Assembly (NCBI GenBank): GCA_031264075.1
Contig: JAISEO010000020.1
Coordinates: 1 to 37,443, forward strand
DNA: 37,443 bases
Reading direction: 5' to 3'
Source of the DNA: Coriobacteriales bacterium
Lineage (GTDB): Bacteria; Actinomycetota; Coriobacteriia; Coriobacteriales; UBA8131
A program made the translations under genes and the position numbers. This document shows, in pieces, positions 1 through 7,820 of this stretch (positions are counted from its first letter, which is position 1; every line of letters starts with the position of its first letter). The notes under the pieces are model-generated. The model was not told the DNA's origin, did not search any database, and worked only from the letters and a program-made list of their open reading frames with translations.

Positions 1-118
1 CCCCCTCGGTGGGGGGGTAAGGGGGGGGGGCACGGGGGTGGGGGGCTGGGTGGGGGGGGGGAGGGGCCAAAGGACCCACGAACCCCAGGGGGACTGTTGC
101 CCCGTCCCCCTGTTCCAG
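1..118. repeat. G-rich contig edge containing one copy of a GC-rich dispersed repeat
   Basis: Bases 1-65 are almost pure G runs, which is unlike anything else in the window and may be sequencing or assembly noise at a contig end. Bases 89-109 read GGGGACTGTTGCCCCGTCCCC. The reverse complement differs by only a few bases from the arms of the inverted repeat at 29525-29619. A related core, GGGGACGGGGC, lies at the other window end (37424-37434). I read this as a repeat copy that ended the assembly. The C-terminal end of larB runs into it, so the native larB stop cannot be seen. Confidence 0.6.
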
Positions 119-823
119 CCAACCAGGCGCATTGATGCGGTGGGCAATCACTCCGGCCCCAAAGCCGTTGTCGATGTTGACGACGCTCACGCCTCCCGCG
201 CAGGAGCTGAGCATGCCGAGCAGGGCGGCGATGCCACCAAAGCTCGCTCCGTAGCCTACCGAGGTGGGCACGGCGATGACCGGCACATCTACGAGCCCGG
301 CCACCAGCGAGGGCAGGGCACCCTCCATGCCGGCGATGGCCACGATGACACGGGCACTCTGTAAAAGCTCTTGCTTCTCGAGTACCCGGTGCACTCCGGC
401 CACGCCCACATCGGCGAGCAGCTTGACGTGTGAGCCCATGATGCGCGCGGTGAGGGCGGCCTCCTCCGCCGCCACAAGATCGCTCGTGCCGGCGCAGCAG
501 ACCACGGCCAGGCCAACTCCGCCGCTGGCCGCGAGGATCTCGGGGGCACAGCTGCCGCTGATCTGCAGGGGAACCGCGCGATTATCGATATAGAGCAGCC
601 CGCAGCTCTCCACATAGTAAGCACCGGGCTCGGCCTCTTGCAGGGCACGCGCGTGCTCCGGAGCCGCTCGCGTTACGAGAACCACCCCATGAGCCGCGGC
701 GATATGCGTGGCAATGGCCGCCACCTGCTCGGGCGTCTTACCTTGGCCGTAGACCACCTCGGGAAAACCGCAGCGCCCGGCGCGCTCGTAGTCGATGGTG
801 GCGTAGCTATCTATGTGTGCCAT
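1..823 (-). CDS. larB: LarB, nickel-pincer cofactor biosynthesis (AIR-carboxylase-like), 3' end unresolved
   Basis: LarB carboxylates and hydrolyses nicotinate adenine dinucleotide, the first step of the nickel-pincer nucleotide cofactor of lactate racemase and related enzymes. The ATG at 823 follows a GGAGG about 7 bases upstream. The N-terminus has the family signature CGFPEVVYGQGKT (residues 18-30). A CAGTSD motif follows near residue 110. The C-terminal part has VPTSVGYGASFGG, a LSSCAGG cysteine typical of LarB, and NIDNGFGAGV followed by HRIN, the normal end of the protein near residue 232. Beyond base 118 the frame stays open only because it runs through the G-rich edge, so those codons are probably not native. 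LarC and LarE are not in the window. The gene is divergent from murT across 178 bases. Confidence 0.85.
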   Translation of the reverse strand, partial: MAHIDSYATIDYERAGRCGFPEVVYGQGKTPEQVAAIATHIAAAHGVVLVTRAAPEHARALQEAEPGAYYVESCGLLYIDNRAVPLQISGSCAPEILAASGGVGLAVVCCAGTSDLVAAEEAALTARIMGSHVKLLADVGVAGVHRVLEKQELLQSARVIVAIAGMEGALPSLVAGLVDVPVIAVPTSVGYGASFGGIAALLGMLSSCAGGVSVVNIDNGFGAGVIAHRINAPGWLEQGDGATVPLGFVGPLAPPPPHPAPHPRAPPPYPPTEG

Positions 824-1001
824 ACTCGTACCTCCAAAACATCCTTGTTATAATACCTGATGTTGCCGTTTGCACACCCTCGTTGCTCTCAACGTGAGCA
901 AAACAATTTGGGAGCCGTGGGATTCGGGCTCGATTGCGCGAAGCAGCGCTGCCCGGAGTAACGGCAAGCCGCAACGATACTGATGCAGACAGAGGAGTGT
1001 T

Positions 1002-2309
1002 GTGCCCAATCCTGTTGTCATAGCCCTGGGACGCATTGTCCAGAAGGCTGCCGAGCTGCGCGGCGGCGGTTCGGCCCTGCCCGGGCTGGTGGTGGAAAAG
1101 CTTGACCCCCACTTTGCCGCGAATGTCCTGGGCCAGTTGCCGCGGGGCGTGGTGCTTGTCTCGGGAACCAACGGCAAGACGACCACGGTCAAGATAGTCG
1201 CCGAGCTACTCACCGCGGCGGGGCTCAACGTGTTCACCAACAACACCGGGTCCAACTTCATGCGGGGAGTCATCTCCTCTCTGCTCCGCAAGGTGAGCCT
1301 CGGCGGACGCCTGGACGCCGACATCGCCGTGCTGGAGCTGGACGAGGCCCACGCCGTGAACTTTGTGGAGTCGGTGGCTCCGCGGTATACCCTCCTGCTC
1401 AACGTCATGCGCGACCAGCTCGACCGTTTTGGCGAGATAGACTACACCGCCGAGTTGCTCTCCGTCGTGGCGCGTAAGACGGTTGACGTAGTGGTGCTCA
1501 ACCGCGAGGATTCGCGTCTGGCTGCCATCCCCGAGCGGGAGCGGCTCCTTGCCACGGTGCAGTGGTTTGGTCTGGCGGGCGGGCTGCGTGCGGAGTTTCC
1601 CGAGGATGACGCGTTGTATGATGAGGAGCCCAGGGAGGAGCCTGGGGATGAGACGGACGCGGCGGAGGGCGCTGCGGAGGCTTTCGCTGACACCGTCCTG
1701 CTCACCGGCTTCTCGGATGCCACCGCTACGCTCGAGCTGGACAGGAGCGTCTACGAGGCCAGGCTCGCCCTCAAGGGCATCTACAACGCCTTTAACGCCA
1801 CGGCCGCACTCGCGTTGGTGCATGCCATCGTGCCCGAGACGCCCGCCGCCCTGCTCGTGGATGCTCTGGCCGGGATTCACTCGGCCTTTGGCCGCGGTGA
1901 GAGCCTCGAGGTGGACGGGCAGCCGCTGGAACTCGTGCTGGTCAAGAATCCCGGGGGCTTTCGTCTGGCACTCAGGAGCTATGACCCCACAGACTCCGCC
2001 ACCATGCTTGCGATTAACGACGACTACGCCGACGGGCGGGACATGAGCTGGCTGTTTGACGTGGGGTTTTCCTCGCTGGGCGGCACCGGAGTGGCGGTGG
2101 TGAGCGGCACGCGTGCCTGGGACATGGCGCTCCGCCTCAGCTACGACGAGGTGGGCGTGGGCGTGGTGCAGCGTGACCTCAATGCGGCCCTGGAGCTGCT
2201 GGTTGCCGCGGGTGCGGGCCGGCCCAAGCGCATCTACTGCACCTACACGGCCATGCTCGCCCTGCGGAAACTCCTGGCGGCACGAACCGAGGTGGAGAGG
2301 ATACGATGA
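1002..2309 (+). CDS. murT: MurT, Mur-ligase-like subunit of lipid II isoglutaminyl synthase
   Basis: MurT with GatD amidates the alpha-carboxyl of D-Glu in lipid II, giving D-isoglutamine in the stem peptide. The GTG at 1002 follows AGAGGAG at 991-997. The Mur-ligase P-loop is SGTNGKTTT near residues 54-62. The NNTGSNFMRG and LNVMRDQLDRFGE motifs follow. DGRDMSWLFDVGF in the C-terminal domain contains the aspartates characteristic of MurT. In place of the usual Cys4 zinc ribbon in the middle domain there is an acidic stretch (about residues 200-230, rich in Asp, Glu and Ala). The only cysteine in the protein is near the C-terminus. Length (435 residues) is normal. gatD follows 67 bases downstream, probably in one transcript. 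Confidence 0.93.
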   Translation: MPNPVVIALGRIVQKAAELRGGGSALPGLVVEKLDPHFAANVLGQLPRGVVLVSGTNGKTTTVKIVAELLTAAGLNVFTNNTGSNFMRGVISSLLRKVSLGGRLDADIAVLELDEAHAVNFVESVAPRYTLLLNVMRDQLDRFGEIDYTAELLSVVARKTVDVVVLNREDSRLAAIPERERLLATVQWFGLAGGLRAEFPEDDALYDEEPREEPGDETDAAEGAAEAFADTVLLTGFSDATATLELDRSVYEARLALKGIYNAFNATAALALVHAIVPETPAALLVDALAGIHSAFGRGESLEVDGQPLELVLVKNPGGFRLALRSYDPTDSATMLAINDDYADGRDMSWLFDVGFSSLGGTGVAVVSGTRAWDMALRLSYDEVGVGVVQRDLNAALELLVAAGAGRPKRIYCTYTAMLALRKLLAARTEVERIR

Positions 2310-2376
2310 GCGCGCGTAGGATATTTGAGGCGCAACGGTGCTGCAGTACCGCTGATTCAGACGGAGCGAGGATACA

Positions 2377-3228
2377 ATGAGCACGCATCGTCTGACGATA
2401 CTCAACCTCTACCCTCGCCACATGAACATCTACGGCGACGCGGGCAATCTCCTGGTTGTGCAAAGGCGCCTGGAGTGGCGCGGTATCGAGGCCCGGATAG
2501 TGGGCTTTAACCCCGGGGACGAAGTGGCACTGCTGGCTGGCGCCGACATCATACTCGGCGGCGGTGGGCAGGACAGCGGCCAGGCCCTCGTGCAGCCCGA
2601 CCTGCTGCGCATCGCGCCGGCGCTCGGAGCGCGCGTGGAAGAGGGAGTGCCCACCCTGGCTGTCTGCGGAAGCTTTCAGCTCTTTGGCAACTACTTCAAG
2701 ACCTTTGAGGGTGAGATAATCGAGGGCATCGGCCTCTTCAATCTGCATACCGTCGGGGGCACAGAACGCCTGATAGGGAATATCGTCACGCAGAGCACGG
2801 AGTTTGGGGAGCTTATCGGCTACGAGAATCACAGCGGCAAGACCTGGCTCGGCGAGGGGCTCGCCCCGCTCGCCCGGGTCGTGAGCGGCGCGGGCAACAA
2901 CGGCAGCGACGGCACGGAGGGAGCTCGCTACCACAACGCGCTGGGCACCTACCTTCACGGGCCCTTCCTCCCCAAGAATCCGCGCGTGGCCGACTTCCTC
3001 ATTGCCACGGCCTTCAAGCAACGCTACGGCGAGGATGCGGAGCTGCCGCCGCTCAGGGCTCCCGGTGCGCTCGGCGGACGCAACGTGGGTAGTGGCGACA
3101 GTGGCGGGCTGGGCAGTGGCGGCAACGGCGTGGGCAGTGGCGGCACGGAGGATCGCGAGGCAGAGCAGGATGGCGTGGAACGCTACACAGAGCAGGCCCG
3201 CCGTGTTGCGCGGAGCCGGCCGCGGTGA
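2377..3228 (+). CDS. gatD: GatD, glutamine amidotransferase subunit of lipid II isoglutaminyl synthase
   Basis: GatD is a CobB/CobQ-type class I glutaminase that supplies ammonia to MurT. The nucleophile is Cys97 in LAVCGSFQLFG and the catalytic histidine is His194 in GTYLHGPFLPKNP. An oxyanion-type GGGGQD loop is at residues 61-66. The start ATG at 2377 has a purine-rich GGAGCGAGG upstream. Residues 1-220 cover the whole GatD fold. The remaining 60 or so residues are a low-complexity Gly/Ser and then charged tail, absent from typical GatD proteins. The gene overlaps nothing and is followed by a strong inverted repeat, which ends the murT-gatD unit. Confidence 0.93.
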   Translation: MSTHRLTILNLYPRHMNIYGDAGNLLVVQRRLEWRGIEARIVGFNPGDEVALLAGADIILGGGGQDSGQALVQPDLLRIAPALGARVEEGVPTLAVCGSFQLFGNYFKTFEGEIIEGIGLFNLHTVGGTERLIGNIVTQSTEFGELIGYENHSGKTWLGEGLAPLARVVSGAGNNGSDGTEGARYHNALGTYLHGPFLPKNPRVADFLIATAFKQRYGEDAELPPLRAPGALGGRNVGSGDSGGLGSGGNGVGSGGTEDREAEQDGVERYTEQARRVARSRPR

Positions 3229-3249
3229 TGAGTTGAATGAGTTGAGACG

Positions 3250-3293
3250 CAATTCAAGGGAGAAGATGATTACTCATGGTCTCCCTTGAATTG
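3250..3293. terminator. Perfect 14-bp inverted repeat between convergent genes
   Basis: CAATTCAAGGGAGA at 3250-3263 is the exact reverse complement of 3280-3293, with a 16-base loop. It lies between gatD (plus, ends 3228) and the oleate hydratase gene (minus, ends 3359). It is well placed as a bidirectional transcript end, but neither side carries a strong T run. Termination is therefore inferred from symmetry and position. Confidence 0.6.
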
Positions 3294-3358
3294 AAACTGT
3301 CTGACTTCCGCACTTTGGCACACTCACCCTGACACCTGAAGCCGTCTGGGGTGGCCGC

Positions 3359-5125
3359 TCAGATGGCTCCGTATTTCTTGAGCAGCTCTTCGAGCAGGGT
3401 GCCCTGCAGTACCTTGAGTGCCTGGCGCTCAAGGAGTCCCAGCACCAGCGGGAGTTGCATGTCGCTCAGCTTCTCGCCATCCTTGAGCTTGACGCTTGCA
3501 TCCAGCAGATAGCGCACGTCAAAGGTCGAGCCAAAGGTCTCAGGGACGCCTCGGTCCACGCCAAGCAGTGTGTAGACCGATTCCATGGCGGTTCTGACTG
3601 AATACTCCGTTGTGAACACGGTGTCGCGTTCGGTCTCGGTGAACTGTCCGATAAACGCGAAGTTACTGCTGCCCTCCGGCACGACAAGCGGCCTGTCGCC
3701 TGCGGCGCGCGGCATGAAGAATGCGGTGATATACGGTAGCATGCAGGGGATGCAGCTGGTTCCCTCCCGGGCCATCTTGACGATCCTGTCCTCTTCGATG
3801 CCCAGATGGTAGAGCCATTCCTGCACAAGCTCCTGTCCGGTACACTCCTGCATCGGCTTTTTGACAAAGTCGCCTGTCGCGTCAGGGAAGAGCCCGTAGA
3901 GCCAGACGACCATGGTTCCCTTGGGCTGGGCTTTGAAGTGCGGCTGGCGACTGACGGAATAGCTGAGCAGCCAACTGGAATCCTGGACGGTGACGATTCC
4001 TCCGGTTACGACGCCTCCGGTGAAGACCTCACGCCCGCTTATCTCGCTGACCCGTTTGATGATTTCATCGCTGGTGACGCTCACCGTGGCCGACTCCCAC
4101 TTGCTTGCCTCGACATCTTCACAGAACTTTTCCGGACGCCCGAATGACGCATCCTGTGCGGCGATGTTGCGCCAGAGGTCCCAGCAGCCTCCGCCTTCTA
4201 TCAGGCGCGGCGGGTTGTCGTTGTCACCGAGGGACGAACTCTCCGTGCAGCTCCCGTTGGTGATGAACAGCAGGTCGTCATCCGAGAGGTCGATTATCAG
4301 TTTTGCGCCTGCCTGCTCGCAGATGAGCTGGGTTGCGGTCTTGGTCTGTTGTTTGATGTCGAATACGACGTCTCTCACCCGGGTGCCGTAGCTGAACTCC
4401 ACGCCGTTCTTCTCCAGATAGCTCACGAGCGGGAGTATCAGCGATTCGTATTGATTGAAGGTGGTGAACTTGAGTGCGCTGAAGTCGGGCATCCCTCCGA
4501 TGTGGTGGATGAACCGCTGGATATAACGCCGCATCTCGAGCGCGCTGTGCCATTCTTCAAACGCGAACATCGTGCGCCAGTAGAGCCAGTAGTTCGATTT
4601 GAGCACCTCGTCTGAGAATACCTCGTTTATCTTGACGTCATACAGCTCCTCGTCGCTTGCCAAAAAGAGCTTGCTTATCTCCAGAATCGCCGCGTCCGAC
4701 AGCCCGAACTTGAAGTCGAGCCCGGCGTCCTTGCCGCGATGTGCAATGGCACGCATCTTGGTGAAGTTGGGATCCTTCTTGTTGAGCCAATAGAACTCAT
4801 CGAGTACCGATGCGCCCTCTATCTCAAGGGAGGGAATGGAGTGGAAGAGGTCCCACAGGCACTCAAAGTGGTCTTCCATCTCGCGTCCGCCTCGGATGAC
4901 GAGCCCTTTTTGCGGATCGTCAATGCCATCACAGGCACCGCCCGCTATTTCCAGCTCCTCCAAAATATGGATGCGTGTGCCCGCCATCTGTCCGTCGCGA
5001 ATCAAAAAGGCGGCCGTCGCAAGAGCGGCAAGCCCTGAGCCTATGATGTAGGCCGATTTTGCATCGACTCCCTCTGGTTTCCGCGGCCGTGCGAACGCCT
5101 CGTAATTTCCTCTGCTGTAGTACAT
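3359..5125 (-). CDS. ohyA: Oleate hydratase (FAD-dependent fatty acid hydratase, MCRA family)
   Basis: Oleate hydratase adds water to the cis-9 double bond of oleic or palmitoleic acid, giving 10-hydroxy fatty acids. It is linked to detoxifying host unsaturated fatty acids. I chose the ATG at 5125 because AAAGGTGG lies 6-8 bases upstream. This gives 588 residues, close to the family norm, and the longer open frame to 5191 has no comparable SD. The dinucleotide-binding GSGLAALATAAFL is at residues 29-41. GGREMEDHFE (residues 79-88) puts Glu82 where the catalytic glutamate lies in Staphylococcus OhyA. RRYIQRFIHHIGG puts Tyr201 at the matching catalytic position. The gene is monocistronic, convergent with gatD, with a perfect TATAAT about 114 bases upstream of the start. 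Confidence 0.95.
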   Translation of the reverse strand: MYYSRGNYEAFARPRKPEGVDAKSAYIIGSGLAALATAAFLIRDGQMAGTRIHILEELEIAGGACDGIDDPQKGLVIRGGREMEDHFECLWDLFHSIPSLEIEGASVLDEFYWLNKKDPNFTKMRAIAHRGKDAGLDFKFGLSDAAILEISKLFLASDEELYDVKINEVFSDEVLKSNYWLYWRTMFAFEEWHSALEMRRYIQRFIHHIGGMPDFSALKFTTFNQYESLILPLVSYLEKNGVEFSYGTRVRDVVFDIKQQTKTATQLICEQAGAKLIIDLSDDDLLFITNGSCTESSSLGDNDNPPRLIEGGGCWDLWRNIAAQDASFGRPEKFCEDVEASKWESATVSVTSDEIIKRVSEISGREVFTGGVVTGGIVTVQDSSWLLSYSVSRQPHFKAQPKGTMVVWLYGLFPDATGDFVKKPMQECTGQELVQEWLYHLGIEEDRIVKMAREGTSCIPCMLPYITAFFMPRAAGDRPLVVPEGSSNFAFIGQFTETERDTVFTTEYSVRTAMESVYTLLGVDRGVPETFGSTFDVRYLLDASVKLKDGEKLSDMQLPLVLGLLERQALKVLQGTLLEELLKKYGAI

Positions 5126-5224
5126 GAAAACCCACCTTTCTGTTATCTGTCCTGTGAGGATCTCATCGAATCCTCTGCCCGCACGCCGCACGACTGACTT
5201 TGGTGCTCTCGATAGCTCAACGCG

Positions 5225-5252
5225 GCATGCCTGAGAAGATTATAGAGCATGC
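5225..5252 (-). promoter_or_regulatory. Candidate oleate hydratase promoter flanked by GCATGC sites
   Basis: On the minus strand a perfect TATAAT lies at 5239-5244. It sits between two GCATGC palindromes at 5225-5230 and 5247-5252, 16 bases apart. No good -35 is visible at 17 bases, as expected if an activator or repressor acts here. The site is about 114 bases upstream of the ohyA start. The rest of 5253-5390 holds no gene that I can support. Confidence 0.4.
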
Positions 5253-5391
5253 GGAGGAGGATTATTGTAAAGAAGCTGTCTTATTTTTGGGATCAGTGGT
5301 TACGTTGCGATGAAGCTTATCTCAGCGAGCACATGCTCCAAGATATTCTTTTCTCTCTATTCTCACGAACTTAATTTCACTTTGTGTAGAC

Positions 5392-5415
5392 ATTGTAGCC
5401 ATTATTGATTACAAT
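5392..5415 (+). promoter_or_regulatory. Inverted repeat upstream of the RelB/DinJ-YafQ pair, candidate operator
   Basis: ATTGTA (5392-5397) and TACAAT (5410-5415) are perfect inverted half-sites 12 bases apart, 30 bases ahead of the antitoxin ATG. RelB/DinJ antitoxins repress their own operon by binding such dyads, so this is a plausible operator. No binding evidence can be read from sequence alone. Confidence 0.4.
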
Positions 5416-5445
5416 TTGAAACATCGAGATTGAAGGGAAGCAATT

Positions 5446-5724
5446 ATGGCACGTAGAGCAACAATGCATATCCGCGTGGACGAGAGTGTAAAGAACTCGG
5501 CATCCGAAATCGTTGAGCAGATGGGCTTAAGCCTCTCGTCTGCTGTCAACATGTATCTTGCGCAGATTGTGATTAAGCGTGAGATACCATTTAAGGTGAG
5601 CGCGTATCCGCAACTTAACGACGAAACCGTCGCAGCACTTGAAGAAGGTGAAGCAATCGCGTCCGGCAAGACCTCTGCCAAGCGCTATAAATCCGTTGAT
5701 GACCTTTTTGCCGATTTGGATTGA
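5446..5724 (+). CDS. RelB/DinJ-family antitoxin
   Basis: This is a 92-residue ribbon-helix-helix antitoxin. The N-terminal RATMHIRVDESVKNSASEIV followed by MGLSLSSAVNMYL is the DinJ/RelB DNA-binding fold, and KREIPFKV is the family's conserved hinge. The C-terminal part, ending in SVDDLFADLD, is the segment expected to wrap the toxin. GAAGGGAAG lies upstream of the ATG. The toxin gene begins 5 bases after the stop. Base composition is more AT-rich than the flanking core genes, which suggests lateral origin. Confidence 0.85.
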   Translation: MARRATMHIRVDESVKNSASEIVEQMGLSLSSAVNMYLAQIVIKREIPFKVSAYPQLNDETVAALEEGEAIASGKTSAKRYKSVDDLFADLD

Positions 5725-5729
5725 CGGCG

Positions 5730-6071
5730 ATGAAAGACCTTCAAAAAGGCAGACAGCAGACTGGGCAAATCGGTGATGCCAAGGAAGTCGAAAGCCCACC
5801 AACCAAGGATATTCAACGCACCTCTCGGTTTAAGAAGGATTATAAGCGAATGAAGTCCAGAAACGCGGATATGGGGTTATTGAAAGCAACTATTACCACA
5901 CTTCAAAATGAAGGAGTGCTTGATGCCAAACACCAAAATCACCAACTTGAAGGTAAATGGAAGAAGAGCTTTGACTGCCACATTCAATCGGATTGGGTAC
6001 TGATTTGCCGAGTAACCGACGACGCACTGATTCTTCAGGCGACAGGGACTCACTCGGACCTATTCAAGTAG
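5730..6071 (+). CDS. YafQ-family (RelE superfamily) mRNA interferase toxin
   Basis: YafQ toxins cut mRNA in the ribosomal A site and are neutralised by the cognate DinJ. The core IQRTSRFKKDYKRM starts near residue 28. The C-terminal half carries KHQNHQLEGKW, DCHIQSDWVLI and TGTHSDLF, which hold the His, His/Asp and His/Phe residues used by YafQ. The frame is open from a TTG at 5721 that overlaps the antitoxin stop. The ATG at 5730 is the more likely start. The 28 or so residues ahead of the core are unusually long for YafQ (about 90 residues) and may be an extension or partly untranslated. Confidence 0.85.
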   Translation: MKDLQKGRQQTGQIGDAKEVESPPTKDIQRTSRFKKDYKRMKSRNADMGLLKATITTLQNEGVLDAKHQNHQLEGKWKKSFDCHIQSDWVLICRVTDDALILQATGTHSDLFK

Positions 6072-6153
6072 GGCGACAAGAAATGCGCTGAGTCAGTGCG
6101 CAACTCATGTGGTCAGGTGATACACTTTGAAGGGGCGCGGGCCCGCCCACTCC

Positions 6154-6600
6154 TTAAAACGGCCTGAGGAAGACGAAGATACAGGCAAGGACAATGAAGG
6201 TGATGAGCAGCCCGTAGCACAGGGGCTTGTTGTCGAAGAAGCGCTCGGCTCGGGTGTAGCGGCGTAGACGCCTGCCGTTTCCGTCAACGACATAGCCGTC
6301 TACGATGGATGCCTTGAAGGCCTGCGCCTTCTCGCGCTCCGCCTGACGCTTCTGAGCCCTGAGTTCCGCCTCCGCACGGTCAGCAGCCCTGCGTCGCTCA
6401 CGCTTGGCATCACGCTTGGCCTTGTTCTGCGCCCGTTTTGCCTGTGCCGGATCCTCGATGATGACCGCCATCAGTTCTTCTGACTCACCCTCGACGCTGG
6501 ATGCGTCGGGCAATTCAGGCGCAGGCGGAGTGAGGTGCGCGGCGGCGGCATCCTCTGTATGAGGCACAGAGCTGGAGGGACTTCCTGCAGGGTTTTCCAT
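6154..6600 (-). CDS. Small tail-anchored membrane protein of unknown function
   Basis: I do not recognise a family. The 148-residue product has an acidic, Pro/Ala/Ser-rich N-terminus (1-50). A strongly charged Lys/Arg/Ala/Glu helix follows (50-95) with coiled-coil character. There is one hydrophobic segment at the very C-terminus (about 127-146, LLITFIVLACIFVF), ending in RPF. This looks like a C-tail-anchored protein with its body in the cytoplasm. SD evidence at the ATG (6600) is weak. It is a single gene between the plus-strand YafQ gene and the palindromic element at 6714-6812. Confidence 0.55.
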   Translation of the reverse strand: MENPAGSPSSSVPHTEDAAAAHLTPPAPELPDASSVEGESEELMAVIIEDPAQAKRAQNKAKRDAKRERRRAADRAEAELRAQKRQAEREKAQAFKASIVDGYVVDGNGRRLRRYTRAERFFDNKPLCYGLLITFIVLACIFVFLRPF

Positions 6601-6713
6601 GATAAGCTCGCTAACAGTTTGTCGTGAGGCAATATTTTAAGGCGTAGGGCTGGCTTACATGATACCGTGCGCACCGCTGGTTCGCAAGTTGACGCGTCAT
6701 TTCAGCTCATCTC

Positions 6714-6812
6714 TGTCATTGCTAGCGAGGTAGCATTTACTTTGCCTGAGAACCGGGCAGGTGCTGCTACTCAACGCAAAGGTAAAGTAAGTGCTACCTC
6801 CTCGCAATGACA
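6714..6812. repeat. Palindromic MITE-like repeat, 32-33-bp imperfect terminal inverted arms
   Basis: Bases 6714-6746 and 6781-6812 are inverted copies that differ at only a few positions and begin and end in TGTCATTG / CAATGACA. They enclose a 34-base loop. Elements with TGTCATTGCGAG-type ends are common dispersed palindromes in bacterial genomes. There is no coding capacity. It lies just past the 3' end of amrS, where it would also fold as a long hairpin at the end of the amr transcript. Confidence 0.65.
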
Positions 6813-6833
6813 ATGGGTATAAGCTCCTACACG

Positions 6834-7820
6834 CTACACGTTACCGGGATAAACGTACTTGAGGTGCCTCTGCGCGATGCGCGCGAGCTCGTAGACAAGG
6901 CTCGCGCTCGTGGCCTCAGTATCTCTCATCTTATAGGCTGGGCGAAAGGCGCTGATATGCAGCGGGAGCTCGGGGCTGAGCGAGGCGAGCCAGGCCGCCT
7001 CCCGCTCCATCTCCTCTGCACTGTCATTGAGCCCGGGAATAACCAGCGTGGTCACCTCCACATGGCAGCCTGCTTCCCGCGCTATCTGTATGCTCCGCTT
7101 GGCGGTGGACAGGCCTGCCGGAGCGCCCACCGCGTCATAGAACTCCTGATTGAAGGCTTTGAGGTCGATGTTGGCGGCATCCACCACCGCGAAGACCTGC
7201 TCGGCTATAGCCGGCATGACGTAGCCATTGGTGACCAGAACGAGTTTGAGGCTCTGCTTCTGGGGCTGGAACTCCGGCTGGAGCAGCTCCTGCGCCTGCG
7301 TCTTATCCTGTACAGAATCCCGTGTACGTTTTTGAGCCAGCAAGGCGCTTCGAGCTTGATTTCTTTCCTGTTCCCGGGCCCGGGCTGCAATCGCTTCGGC
7401 AACATCCCCGATGTACTCCGGGCAGATGAGCGGCTCGTTGTAGGTGAGCGCGATGCCGATGTTGCCTCTCGCCTCAAGCTCCACCGCCTGTGTCACGAGT
7501 TCGGCGGGAGAGATAAACCGGGCCTCGGCCACACGCGCTGTGCCCGCCTGGGTGGCACGCCCAACCTGGGCTATCTCCCAGTTCTGGCAGAACGCACACC
7601 CGAGGTTGCAGCCATAGCTGCCATAGGAGAGGATCTGTGTGCCTGGATAGAAGCGAGCCAGCGGTTTCTTCTCGATGGGATCGAGCGCGAGCGCCGTGCA
7701 CTGTCCGTAGTTGAGCGGGGCGACGCGCTCCACCTGTCCCTGGCGCGCACCGCAGATGCCCACCTCTCCGGGACGGAGACGGCAGGCATGGGGGCAGACG
7801 GGGCAGGTGTCCCGGCTCAT
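6834..7820 (-). CDS. amrS: AmrS, radical SAM enzyme of the AmmeMemoRadiSam system
   Basis: This is a radical SAM protein of the family that co-occurs with Memo and AMMECR1 proteins. Its reaction is not settled in my knowledge. The 4Fe-4S motif is GCNLGCAFCQNW, with Cys71, Cys75 and Cys78 in CxxxCxxC spacing. An N-terminal cysteine cluster (CPVCPHAC...GICGAR, residues 6-26) is typical. LTYNEPLI, TNGYV, NIDLKAF and VIPGLNDS are further family blocks. Residues 148-190 form a Gln/Arg/Lys-rich insertion between conserved blocks. The ATG overlaps the stop of the upstream amrBA gene by one base (TGATG), showing translational coupling. Confidence 0.9.
   Translation of the reverse strand: MSRDTCPVCPHACRLRPGEVGICGARQGQVERVAPLNYGQCTALALDPIEKKPLARFYPGTQILSYGSYGCNLGCAFCQNWEIAQVGRATQAGTARVAEARFISPAELVTQAVELEARGNIGIALTYNEPLICPEYIGDVAEAIAARAREQERNQARSALLAQKRTRDSVQDKTQAQELLQPEFQPQKQSLKLVLVTNGYVMPAIAEQVFAVVDAANIDLKAFNQEFYDAVGAPAGLSTAKRSIQIAREAGCHVEVTTLVIPGLNDSAEEMEREAAWLASLSPELPLHISAFRPAYKMRDTEATSASLVYELARIAQRHLKYVYPGNV

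Noticed and set aside
1206-2405. 399-residue minus-strand frame opposite murT
   Set aside because: murT is certain on the plus strand; the opposite frame has no motif or start signals.
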